Origin: a virus
Reading direction: 5' to 3' (one strand)
DNA: 37,651 nucleotides
Virus record (IMG/VR): IMGVR_UViG_3300020109_000057
Span: 1-37,651 of that record
This document shows, piece by piece, positions 7,020 through 15,700 of the stretch. The number at the start of each line of letters is the position of its first letter. The stretch's first letter is position 1. The notes under the pieces are model-generated. The model was given only the letters and a program-made list of their open reading frames with translations. It had not been told where the DNA came from and ran no database searches. Made by a program: the position numbers and the translations under genes.

Positions 7020-7532
7020 ATGGTCGCTTATAGTGTGCATGATTTAGCTGATGAAATTTTCGCAAATGAATTTGAGTATGATAGTGGTTATGCTCAATTT
7101 TATTATATTTCAGGATGGTTGGCAAACAATGTTGGTATGTTAAATACAAAAATTTATACTCAATATTGTGTCGAAAGTGGTAAGTTTTTGCCAACTGGAA
7201 CTTTTCAACAAGAAGAAAGAGCTATATACAAACAAATGTATTTATACGAGTTTTATACTAAAAAGACTCGTCAAGTATTACGAGGAGTTGATTCTGCTGT
7301 AGACTTTGTTACTTTACGCGAAGGTGATACATCTATTACTCGCACAAATAAAAATGAACTTGCAAAAACTTATCGAGGTTTAGCTAATGATGCGCGAGAT
7401 GAAATGGAGAAATTGGTAAGCAGTTATAATATTTATCGCGCTGCTCCTGTGCAAGTGGCTGGCGAAGATGGTTCGCCAATATTTACTGGATCAGGTTATT
7501 TTTATTATCCATATGGATATGGAAATCCATAA
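7020..7532 (+). CDS. Probable head-tail connector or neck-region protein
   Basis: This 170-aa protein is helical in the first two thirds. Aromatic-rich stretches (YAQFYYISGWLANN) lead into a helix with MYLYEFYTKKTRQVLRG, then LREGDTSITRTNKNELAKTYRGLANDARDEMEKLVSSYN. The C-terminus is Gly/Tyr-rich (YFYYPYGYGNP). I associate the helical LREGD...K-x-Y-R-G-L-A-x-D-A pattern with small structural proteins next to connector and tail tube genes in related uncultured phages, but cannot name a family. It is preceded by a GTGTAAA box and followed 3 bases later by a strong terminator, so it is either monocistronic or the end of the kinase transcript. It converges with the tail tube operon. Confidence 0.5.
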   Translation: MVAYSVHDLADEIFANEFEYDSGYAQFYYISGWLANNVGMLNTKIYTQYCVESGKFLPTGTFQQEERAIYKQMYLYEFYTKKTRQVLRGVDSAVDFVTLREGDTSITRTNKNELAKTYRGLANDARDEMEKLVSSYNIYRAAPVQVAGEDGSPIFTGSGYFYYPYGYGNP

Positions 7533-7535
7533 ATA

Positions 7536-7567
7536 AAAAAACCCCAGTCTTTCGACTGGGGTTTTTT
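7536..7567. terminator. Bidirectional intrinsic terminator between convergent units
   Basis: CCCCAGTC (7542-7549), loop TTTC, GACTGGGG (7554-7561), flanked by A6 on the left and T6 on the right. The 8-bp GC-rich stem with symmetric A/T tracts works for both the plus gene ending at 7532 and the minus tail tube gene ending at 7579. Confidence 0.95.
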
Positions 7568-7578
7568 ATTTGTAATTA

Positions 7579-8913
7579 TTAACCTAGTTTACCAGTTCCA
7601 AGCTTATAGAAGCCAGAAGTGATAGAATCTAAATAGTTTTGATAACTACCAGACATAAACAATCCAGCAGTAGTATCATTTGCACCACCAATTTGAACTG
7701 TATAAGTTAGATCTACAGTTTGATTATCTCCAAGATTTTCAGAATATGTTTCTGATTGTAGAATAGCTTCTTTAATTAGATAGTTAATTTTTTGAGTGCC
7801 ATTGCTATCTTTCAATGTGATTGATAGATCGTTCTTTTGAGAAACAAGAGCGTCAAATAGATTCTTATCTTGTAGCTCAGAAACAATTGCACTAACTGTT
7901 ACATCCATATTAATAGGAACATCAACAACTCTTGCGAATCCGAATGTATTGCCAAGACGTTGTAGAATTGTTCTGCTCAACGGTAAAGTGAAATTAAATG
8001 ATTGAATATGAGCGGTAGAAAGATTTGTCAGACCGCGACTAGTTCCAAGAGAAAGAACAATATCACCAGGACGCAATGCGCTAATAGAACTTACTCCAGT
8101 TGTAAATCCAGTGAAATTAACACCAGCAGCTGTAGTATATGGCGCTCCAGTAAATGCTCTACTATGATCTAGTTTATAAGCTTTTGCTACGTCAGTTAGT
8201 TTTGTTGCAGGTTGGGCAAATAAATCAATTGCTGGACTATTTCCGGTTATTGTAACAATTGTAGCACCTACTGGACTAGAAGGTATGCTGGCAGCAACTG
8301 TAATTGGAGTTTCACTAGCATCAGATTTGATATTGAAAGCTTCGACTGTTACACTTGCAGTTGGAATAGCTCCTACACTAGCTTCAAAACTATATTCACT
8401 TATAAATCCGTTTCCGATACCAACTATTGTTGAACTTGGTGTTAGAGTTCCGCCAACTACGTCTTCGCCTTCATCTACAGTAAGAATATAATAGTTATTA
8501 CCTTGAAGATCTGCTAATAAACCAGAAATAGCTTGTGCGCCATTAGCAAGATTAGTATCAGTTACGCCAGTTATATTGAATCCCATCAATCTTTCATTGT
8601 ATCCATCAGTTACATAATAACTGAAATCAAGTCCAACTGTTGGAGCTTCCATGACAATTGAGTCAATACGAGCAAGTTTACCAAATTCATTGATATCTTG
8701 TCTATTGATTGTAAAATTGAAATTACAACTTTGAATACGATCAAGTTTTTTCAGAAGTGAAATACCTGAACCTAATGATCCAGTATCTGTTGGTAAAAAT
8801 GGCGTTGCTGTTGGGCCAGATCCTTCTGCTGTAACTCCACTTACTTGTACTCCAGTAGAGCTAGGAGCGATAAATAAAGCTTGACTTTGATATATTACAC
8901 GATTTCTTGCCAT
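7579..8913 (-). CDS. Major tail tube protein with duplicated tube domain
   Basis: This is a 444-aa beta-rich protein. Two related segments occur: IQSCNFNFTINRQDINEFGK onward (residues 60-112) and IQSFNFTLPLSRTILQRLGN onward (303-353), each followed by a P-[TI] strand (MEAPTVGLDFSYY and VDVPINMDVTVSA). In the first half SFEASVGAIPTASVTVEAF (175-193) is the kind of strand that lines tube rings. T5 pb6 (464 aa) has two fused tube domains and forms trimeric rings, and this protein has similar size and duplication. Homology to pb6 itself is not claimed. As the probable last gene of the minus-strand neck operon with a strong terminator, it should be abundant. A weaker box (CTGTAAAA) lies about 30 bases upstream. 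A head-decoration role is less likely. Confidence 0.75.
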   Translation of the reverse strand: MARNRVIYQSQALFIAPSSTGVQVSGVTAEGSGPTATPFLPTDTGSLGSGISLLKKLDRIQSCNFNFTINRQDINEFGKLARIDSIVMEAPTVGLDFSYYVTDGYNERLMGFNITGVTDTNLANGAQAISGLLADLQGNNYYILTVDEGEDVVGGTLTPSSTIVGIGNGFISEYSFEASVGAIPTASVTVEAFNIKSDASETPITVAASIPSSPVGATIVTITGNSPAIDLFAQPATKLTDVAKAYKLDHSRAFTGAPYTTAAGVNFTGFTTGVSSISALRPGDIVLSLGTSRGLTNLSTAHIQSFNFTLPLSRTILQRLGNTFGFARVVDVPINMDVTVSAIVSELQDKNLFDALVSQKNDLSITLKDSNGTQKINYLIKEAILQSETYSENLGDNQTVDLTYTVQIGGANDTTAGLFMSGSYQNYLDSITSGFYKLGTGKLG

Positions 8914-8973
8914 ATGATTTTATTGTTATAAATGTTATAATTTTTTACAGTGATTATTTTGTTTTGGGAAATT

Positions 8974-9834
8974 TTATAATCTTGGATAACGATAAGTTTT
9001 TATTTCAAAGTCCAAGAATCCTATATGTAATGTTGGATTTAATTCTCTGAGAACATTATCTCGTATTTTAGAGCTTTCAACATAAGAAATAAATAGTTTT
9101 TGTGATTCATATTGCGAGCTTAAATTTTGATAGTTATAACCAGTAGGATAAACGCCTGTTTTTATTTCGTTAAATTCTCCTAATGGATGACCTGTCATTG
9201 GAATAAGGCTAAAAACTTCATTATATGAGTCGCCAAATACACTTAATACACCATCTAATTGATATAAATTTTCACAAAAAGCTACAACTTTTATTATACA
9301 TTTAGTTTCATCTTCACCACCAAAAGCAAATGCTGTATTATTTGCTGTTTCCATTGAAGCAAAAATACATGGTGTTACTGGATTATATGGAGGAATGTAA
9401 TTTTCACTTACTGTGAATCTACTATTTGTAACATATTTATTTTCAATTATTAATTTATCTTCTGGTTGATCAGTGACATAACTATTAATTTCTTTTACGC
9501 AATATGTACCTGTAATGTTTAATCCAGTTGAAACGCCGCTATTAAAAATAACTCGCCCATTATCAAAGTCAAACATCATTCCGCTTGTGCCTGTTGGTAC
9601 AAAAGATCCATTAATTGTTAGACCGGTTGGAATTGTTGCGCCAGTTATATTTTTATCATATACCCATTGTTTATATGGTGAACCATAAACTACTTTGTTT
9701 CCACCAAGTCTAGCATCACTATAATTATAAAGTTTTGTTGTGTAAGTTTTATGTGCATCACCTTTTTTCATTAAATAGTTGTCAAACCATAAAAAGAAAC
9801 TGTTGACTAAATTATGAGAAAATGCTGGTTTCAT
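8974..9834 (-). CDS. Neck/tail-completion-type structural protein
   Basis: This 286-aa beta-rich protein has an N-terminal helix (AFSHNLVNSFFLWFDNYLMK), Gly/Thr-rich strands (GATIPTGLTINGSFVPTG) and a conserved-looking C-terminal part (QKLFISYVESSKIRDNVLRE, then HIGFLDFEIKTYRYPRL). No catalytic motif, signal peptide or membrane segment is seen. Its ATG overlaps the stop of the 196-aa gene, and it lies between neck-type genes and the tail tube gene, where a tail terminator or completion protein is usual in siphoviruses. The assignment rests on gene order. I do not recognise the family. Confidence 0.55.
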   Translation of the reverse strand: MKPAFSHNLVNSFFLWFDNYLMKKGDAHKTYTTKLYNYSDARLGGNKVVYGSPYKQWVYDKNITGATIPTGLTINGSFVPTGTSGMMFDFDNGRVIFNSGVSTGLNITGTYCVKEINSYVTDQPEDKLIIENKYVTNSRFTVSENYIPPYNPVTPCIFASMETANNTAFAFGGEDETKCIIKVVAFCENLYQLDGVLSVFGDSYNEVFSLIPMTGHPLGEFNEIKTGVYPTGYNYQNLSSQYESQKLFISYVESSKIRDNVLRELNPTLHIGFLDFEIKTYRYPRL

Positions 9835-10421
9835 ATTTTTAAATTATTTAAACTTTGTAATTCTTTTGCAAATCTGTTTATAAAATCTGATATATATCTA
9901 GTGTTTTTAAATGATGCGCCGATTCTTACTTGATTAGTCGAACTTTGTACACCGAATCCAGATCGACTATTTTTTTTCTTTTTCAAATAATATCCTAATC
10001 CTGAAATTCCCGTTTCAATGCCTCTGGCCCAGCTTCTGCCCAATGCCCAAGGCATGGGAGTTACGTTGAATATTTGAGCCGCAGTTGGTATATCGAATAT
10101 AACTGTGCTTTCAACACCGTTTGAGCTATAAATTATTCTATAATTAGATTTTTCTAACAAGTCTTCTATTGGTTTGATTGGATCGCTTCCTTCATTAAAT
10201 CCTATAAAAGAATATAAATTTGTTATTCCATTTAACGTTCCAGATAAATTAGTAGCAGAAATGCCGCCTTTTATTTCTTGCGTTATTGGATGATTCGCAA
10301 ATTCTTGTATGTATTTTTGTTTTATTTTTCCAAATTGCTGTTCTATAGAAGATTTTACTATTTTTTGATATTCGTTATCTTTTTGCAATTGTCGGAACAT
10401 GTCGATCCATTTTGGATTCAT
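9831..10421 (-). CDS. Neck protein, HK97-gp10 position (family uncertain)
   Basis: This 196-aa protein starts 6 bases after the stop of the 151-aa gene and ends in a 4-base overlap with the next. The N-terminus is helical and charged. The middle has EFANHPITQEIKGGISATN and LSGTLNGITNLYSFIGF, and the C-terminal half contains PMPWALGRSWARGIETGISG followed by a Lys run. The PMPWALG-RSWARGIE-GISGLGYYL region looks like a conserved loop of a ring-forming neck protein. Between a head-closure-type gene and tail genes, this is where siphoviruses encode the HK97-gp10/tail-completion protein. The function is inferred from order and size. Confidence 0.5.
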   Translation of the reverse strand: MNPKWIDMFRQLQKDNEYQKIVKSSIEQQFGKIKQKYIQEFANHPITQEIKGGISATNLSGTLNGITNLYSFIGFNEGSDPIKPIEDLLEKSNYRIIYSSNGVESTVIFDIPTAAQIFNVTPMPWALGRSWARGIETGISGLGYYLKKKKNSRSGFGVQSSTNQVRIGASFKNTRYISDFINRFAKELQSLNNLKI

Positions 10422-10426
10422 ATAAT

Positions 10427-10882
10427 TTAGGAATCAGGTTTTAAATAAAGAGTATAATATTTATTATCGAATAGACCATGCGGTCTAAATGTCGAATTTA
10501 AAACATATCTTTTGCCATCAATATCAAATCGACGACCATCTTTGATATAATCATAATCTTCTGATTTAATTTTAATTCTTACAGTGCCAACTACTGCTTC
10601 AAGCTTAATTTGAGATGCCAAATTCGTTTCGCTCCAATATTTTTTATTAATATCATCATTATAATGTATTCTAGCTTTAAATGTTCTATAAACTGGTGTA
10701 TTTATATATGAAGTAGTTTGATTAGCCGTATTATATAATGGATTAAAATTAGGGTCTGTAATTATCACAACTTGAGAAGCCTCTTTAAATACAGTTATTT
10801 CGCTAGCAAAAGTCTCATGAACATCATCAATAACTGCATTAAGAGCAGTTCTTTCTGAAGCTGATATAAGATTCGTAGCCAT
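10427..10882 (-). CDS. Head-closure/adaptor-type neck protein
   Basis: This 151-aa protein is the first gene of the minus-strand neck/tube operon. An N-terminal helix (SERTALNAVIDDVHETFA) is followed by strands with VVIITDPNFNPLY and a C-terminal KIKSEDYDYIKDGRRFDIDG, then VLNSTFRPHGLFDNKYYTLYL. The last segment resembles the beta-barrel of small head-closure proteins, in which D-G-x-x-[FY]-x-[IV]-x-G-x-x-[YW] recurs. There is no catalytic motif. It is driven from a GTGTAAA box exactly 7 bases upstream of the ATG, back to back with the plus-strand unit starting at 10938. Confidence in the exact neck role is modest. Confidence 0.5.
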   Translation of the reverse strand: MATNLISASERTALNAVIDDVHETFASEITVFKEASQVVIITDPNFNPLYNTANQTTSYINTPVYRTFKARIHYNDDINKKYWSETNLASQIKLEAVVGTVRIKIKSEDYDYIKDGRRFDIDGKRYVLNSTFRPHGLFDNKYYTLYLKPDS

Positions 10883-10889
10883 ATATAAG

Positions 10890-10896
10890 TTTACAC
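10890..10896 (-). promoter_or_regulatory. GTGTAAA box of the neck/tail-tube operon
   Basis: TTTACAC on plus reads GTGTAAA on minus, then CTTATAT and the ATG at 10882. The gap is 7 bases and there is no Shine-Dalgarno sequence. Together with the TATAAATA at 10926 it forms a divergent promoter pair in a 55-base intergenic space. Confidence 0.55.
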
Positions 10897-10925
10897 TGGT
10901 TGAAAAACTATAGAATATATATTAG

Positions 10926-10933
10926 TATAAATA
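10926..10933 (+). promoter_or_regulatory. TATAAATA box, T4-late-promoter-like
   Basis: TATAAATA, the T4 late promoter consensus, ends four bases before the ATG at 10938. The TAAA core lies 6 bases from the ATG, nearly the same geometry as the GTGTAAA boxes. There is no Shine-Dalgarno sequence. It would drive the chaperone/tape-measure unit. Confidence 0.5.
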
Positions 10934-10937
10934 AATT

Positions 10938-11717
10938 ATGTCAAAGTCCCTATATAGTTTCAATATTCTCAAGATCGCTGATGTAGAAGAAGATAAGACT
11001 GAAACGATAACAAATGAGCAAGGCGAGCAAGTCACGCGCACATACAAGGAAAAAGTTAAAAAACAAATTCCTGTAGAGATTAATATTTTATTGCCAAATA
11101 GAAAACAAATGCAAGAAGCAGATATGGAATTTAGCATAGAAATGAGTAAGTGCATAAGAAATGGCATTTTAACGAAAGCAATGTTATTAAATAAATATAG
11201 CGATACTGGTGGTTTGATTAGCGATACAGATGCTAAAACAATGGTTTCTGCCGCATCAGAAATCGGAGATTTGCAAAGTCGATTAACTATATTAAATCTA
11301 AAACCTGAATCTGAACGCGATGAAGATTATAATCAAAAAATTGAAAAAGTTACTTCAGAAATTCTTCAGAGGCGTAAAACGTTGATCGAAAAAGAAACCA
11401 GTTACATGACTCTTTTTAATCATACTGCTGATATCAAAGCGCAGAACAGAGCTATTCTATGGTATGTTCTTAATCTTACTCAGTTTAAAGATAATAGTAA
11501 GAAAAATGCTGAATTTGAATGGCTGTTTCCCGGTAAGAATTTTGAGACCAAAGAGGCGGCAATGTTTGAGTATGAAGAAAATAAGAACGAAATATATGAA
11601 AAGTGCTATAGTAAACTAGCTAGTATTATTAGCTATTGGTTCTTTACAAGCAACACCGAAAAGGAAGAATTCGATAGAATTATTGGAGAAATAGATGGAA
11701 CAATCCCAACAGAGTAA
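10938..11717 (+). CDS. Tail assembly chaperone, first of pair (gpG position)
   Basis: This 259-aa, highly charged, mostly helical protein lies immediately before the second chaperone-type gene and the tape measure gene. The N-terminus is a small beta region (LYSFNILKIADVEEDKTETI, then VTRTYKEKVKKQIPVEINILLPNRKQ) that reads like a tail-assembly chaperone head domain. It is followed by long helices (about residues 110-155) and a C-terminal helical part with SIISYWFFTSNTEKEEFDRI. In siphoviruses the pair of genes before the tape measure usually encodes chaperones that coat it. That is the basis for the call, as sequence similarity to lambda G is not visible. The promoter-like TATAAATA lies just upstream. 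Confidence 0.6.
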   Translation: MSKSLYSFNILKIADVEEDKTETITNEQGEQVTRTYKEKVKKQIPVEINILLPNRKQMQEADMEFSIEMSKCIRNGILTKAMLLNKYSDTGGLISDTDAKTMVSAASEIGDLQSRLTILNLKPESERDEDYNQKIEKVTSEILQRRKTLIEKETSYMTLFNHTADIKAQNRAILWYVLNLTQFKDNSKKNAEFEWLFPGKNFETKEAAMFEYEENKNEIYEKCYSKLASIISYWFFTSNTEKEEFDRIIGEIDGTIPTE

Positions 11718-12690
11718 ATACAAAAAAGCTTTTAGGGATATAAAAAATGGATTCTCTGAGATTAAAGTTTTAGAGAATCTTTTTTATTTAAAACATTTGT
11801 CTTTGGAAGATCAAGTCGATATTGATCAAATATACGATCATTATTTTGAAGAAGCTAAGAATCGCGGCGTTCCAACAAATGATGAAACATTAAAACGTCT
11901 TATAGATGAAAAACAATGGACAAAAAGCCAAGAATCTTTGATTAAACAAGAAGAAGATATAATAGATAATTTTCATAAACAAAAAAAATCATTGTATCTT
12001 AAATCAGAAATAATGAGAGTAAATGCTGATATAGAATCAGCGCAAAAACGATTAAACGATTTAAAAAATACGCGAGCATCTTTTTTTCAACGTACTGCTG
12101 AAAGTTATGCCGAAGAACGTGTTAATGATTATTATATTCTCAAATGTTTACATAAAGATAAACAATTGTCCAATCCAGCTTATTTAGAAGAAGAGTTCGA
12201 CGATATTGATGCTGAAACGTTAAGCACAATTATAAAACAATACGCTGAAATATACAAAAATATAAACGACAATACTATTCAACATTTAGTTTTGCAAGAT
12301 TTTTTTAATTTATATATGCCATTTGCTGAAAATCCAAGTGAATTTTTTGGAAAATCAGTATGCGAGCTTACTTATAATCAGGTAAAATTACTAATTTATG
12401 CAAGATTTTTTAAGAACGTTTTTCAGCAAAATGACAAAATGCCTCAAGAAATTAAAAATGATCCTGATAAAATCATAGATTATGTTAACGCTAACGAAAA
12501 TGCCAAAAAAGTAATCGAAAATAAAAACAATAAAGAAAATCAAGCTTCTTCCATTGTTGGCGCAACGTCAGAAGATCTTGAATATGTAGGATTAAAAGCA
12601 AAAGGTCAAAAAACATTATCTTTATCAGAAGAAGCTAAAAAGAAAGGTGGTTCGTTAAGTATGGAGGATATGATGAAAATATTTGGATAA
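11695..12690 (+). CDS. Tail assembly chaperone, second of pair (gpT position)
   Basis: This is a 331-aa helical, coiled-coil-rich protein. Long heptad-like stretches are visible at about residues 75-130 (SQESLIKQEEDIIDNFHKQK, then SAQKRLNDLKNTRASFF). The C-terminus is polar and basic, ending MEDMMKIFG. Its ATG lies within the end of the preceding gene (23-base overlap, relative frame +1), directly preceded by an in-frame TAG. It is therefore most likely made by coupled re-initiation rather than as a frameshift fusion; no classical slippery heptamer is seen in the overlap. Its place before the tape measure supports a tape-binding chaperone role, which is inferred. Confidence 0.6.
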   Translation: MEQSQQSKYKKAFRDIKNGFSEIKVLENLFYLKHLSLEDQVDIDQIYDHYFEEAKNRGVPTNDETLKRLIDEKQWTKSQESLIKQEEDIIDNFHKQKKSLYLKSEIMRVNADIESAQKRLNDLKNTRASFFQRTAESYAEERVNDYYILKCLHKDKQLSNPAYLEEEFDDIDAETLSTIIKQYAEIYKNINDNTIQHLVLQDFFNLYMPFAENPSEFFGKSVCELTYNQVKLLIYARFFKNVFQQNDKMPQEIKNDPDKIIDYVNANENAKKVIENKNNKENQASSIVGATSEDLEYVGLKAKGQKTLSLSEEAKKKGGSLSMEDMMKIFG

Positions 12691-12704
12691 TCATAAAAAA
12701 TAGT

Positions 12705-12711
12705 GTGTAAA
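12705..12711 (+). promoter_or_regulatory. GTGTAAA box upstream of the tape measure gene
   Basis: GTGTAAA followed by TAAAGAT and the ATG at 12719, a 7-base gap. It gives the tape measure gene its own candidate late promoter. The box plus the next bases also reads TGTAAATA, one base from TATAAATA. Confidence 0.55.
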
Positions 12712-12718
12712 TAAAGAT

Positions 12719-15700
12719 ATGTCAGTACAAATCAATGTCGCGGCGAATCAAGCAGCATTAGTAGCTTCTATTCAAGCTGGTGTACAAGCATATAATCAAA
12801 GATTTGCGCAGAATAATCCAATAAATCTTCAAATTAATGCCAGAGCTTTTTCTCAACCATTAGGAAGAATAACTGGAGATGTTAAAGATTTTGAAGCGGC
12901 ATTGGCGGCTTCTAATGCTCGCGTTATTGCATTCGGTGCATCTACTGCTGTTCTTGGTGGTGTTATTCGTAGTTTCAAAGAATTAGCTAGTGTAACCATT
13001 GATGTTGAAAAAAATCTTGCTGATATTAATCGTGTATTCGGATTAAGTACAAGTCAGTTACAAAAATTCAGCACAGAATTATTCAACGTAAGTAAACAAA
13101 CGGCTTCATCATTTGATGATGCTAGTAAAGCCGCTCTTGAGTTTTCTCGTCAAGGTTTAAAAGCTGAAGAAACCTTACAAAGAACAAAAGACGCTCTTAC
13201 ATTAACAAGATTAGCTGGAATAGGAACAGCAAATGCTGTTGATGCTTTAACTTCTACTGTAAACGGTTTTGCTGCAACTGGAATTACTACAACTCAGATT
13301 TTAAATAAACTTGTTGCTGTTGAACAAGACTTTGCTGTTGGTGCTGGTGATCTTGCTGAAGCGTTGTCTCGTACAGGTCAAGCAGCACAAGAAGCTGGTG
13401 TTAGCTTAGATCAATTGAACGCATTAGTAACAGCTGCTCAACAAAGTACAGCTAGAGGCGGTGCAGTAATTGGTAACGCATTAAAAACAATTTTTACTCG
13501 TTTACAACGTACAGATACTCTTGATCAGTTAGAAGCATTCAATATCTCTGTTAGAGATGTACAGGGAAATATTTTACCAGCAGTTACTATTCTTGAAAAC
13601 TTTGCTGGCGCATATAAAAATTTAGCTGACGCACAAAGAGCGCAATTGTCTGAACAAGTTGCCGGTGTTTATCAAGTCAACATTCTTAAAGCAATTGTCA
13701 ATGATTTAAATCAATCTCAAGGAGTATATGCTGGCGCATTACAACGTGGCGCAAGCGCAACAAATGAAGCAGAAATTGCAACAGCTAAATTAAATAAAAC
13801 ACTTGACGCATTATTAAGTCAAACAGCAACATCTGCTCAACAATTAGCCAATAATATTGGTAAAGTTACTTTTGAACCTTTGGCAAGATACGGCACAGAA
13901 CAATTGAAGTCTCTTGTCGAGAGCATGAATGAAATTCTTGAAGGCGAAGGCATCGGTTCAACATTTGCAAATGGTTTATTGAAAGGTATCAGAAATGTGA
14001 TAGCTGGTCCCGGTGCTATTGCTGCTTTCTTTACGCTTTTTAAATTAATACAAAACTCTTTTTCATTTCTTAGTCAAGCTTTACCTCAGATTGCTGGTAT
14101 TACGACAGAAACACAAAATAGAAAAAATATTGAATCGGCTATTTTGCAAATTATGGCGCAACAAGGAACTGTTGCGCAAGCTCTTGATGGATTAACTGGA
14201 AATCAAGTAGCACAAGCGAACTTGTTGCTGCAAACAGCAAGAGCGCAAACTGCTGAATATCAACGACAAGTAACATTAGCAAAACAATTAGCTCCTCAAT
14301 TGTCTGGTCAAGGAGTTAAAGTAGCTGGTTCTCGCGGATTACAAGTTACTCGCGCTGGCGGTTACGTTCCCACTGCGACAAAATTAGCAGAAGTAGTTGG
14401 CGCAAAAGCTGGTGGCTATAGTCCCGGCAGAGTAGTTCCTTCGCCGGTTGGTGGAGTAATGAATACCGCTGAAGATGTAAAATATGTTCCCGGTTTCGCT
14501 CAACCTTTTATTAATCCTCCTGCTAATTCCAAGGCAGGTCGCGCACACAGACAAAAATCAATAAATAGAACAGGTGTTGATCCATATATGTTTAGAGGAT
14601 TTATTCCTAATTTTGGATTGACATCTACTGGAACAGAAACATCTAAAGAATGGTCTGATCGAGTTAAAATCAGAAATAATCCACTTGTTACTAGTAAAAC
14701 TAATGTTGGTCCAAAATTTTTTGATTTTTTTGTAGCAGACATAAATAAAAAACAACTTAACATAAGTATTGATGCGATTAGAAAAGAAGCGCGAGATGTA
14801 GTCAAAGAAATATATTTAAAAAAACAAAATAGAACAGGCGAATTATCTGGACTTGCTTATCAACCAGAAAAATTGCAAGCTTTTGTAAATAAATATGAAG
14901 ATCAAGTTGATCCTACGGGTTTAGCAAGAACAGAGACTGGTTTAAAAAATATAAACAAAACAAGTGGATATTCTTATGCAATAAATCAAGTTCAAGGATT
15001 ATTAGGAGAAGCAGAAGCTTATAAAGAATTAAAAGATCATGGATATAAACCAACAAGCGGTAATCAATATTTTGATTTTAAGACTGATGATGGAAGATTC
15101 GCTGAAGTAAGAACCAGAAAAGCAGTTTCAATTAAAGATATTTTGGATAAAGCTATTTTACAACATTTATCAACAATAACAGGAACGTATAATAATACTA
15201 AAAATGATCGTATTTTTACAGGTAATTATGATTTAATTACTCCAACTGGAACTGCTTTTAATGCTTCCGGTTTTATTCCTAATTTTGCTGTTCCAATGAC
15301 TACTGCAAGCATCCCTTGGTTCAAAAAATATTCTAGTAAATATAAAAATGTTGCTGGTGATACAGATGTTTTCAAGATGGGGGATTTTCCTACTTATGGA
15401 AGAGGTTTAAATCACGAATATGCAAAAAAGGGAAATTCCGCTATGCTATCTTACTTGCATGAAGATTTTGTAAGATCTGCATTGAATATAGCTTTAGGTT
15501 CAAAAAAAGTAATAAGACCAGCAGAAGTTGGATTCAAAAATAAACCCGTAAGCGATATATCAAATGAGAATGATTTTGATTTATTATATAAACTTGCTGA
15601 TGGTTCATATAGTATGATTGAATTGAAGCAAGATTTTAAAAATATTTCTGGATCTGTTATTGGATTCATGAATAAAAAACTTGAAAATCTCAAAAAAGAA

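Noticed and set aside
11690-11720. Programmed frameshift joining the two chaperone-position genes
   Set aside because: The second frame has a TAG immediately before its ATG, so slippage could only occur in the 23-base overlap, and no slippery heptamer is visible there. Coupled re-initiation at the ATG is simpler.
14500-14805. Minus-strand reading frames inside the tape measure gene (also near 15451, 17640, 18361, 19723, 20506 and 20917)
   Set aside because: They lie entirely within a well-supported coding gene, are hydrophobic Leu/Ser/Phe-rich as expected for antisense of Glu/Lys-rich helices, and show no domain.
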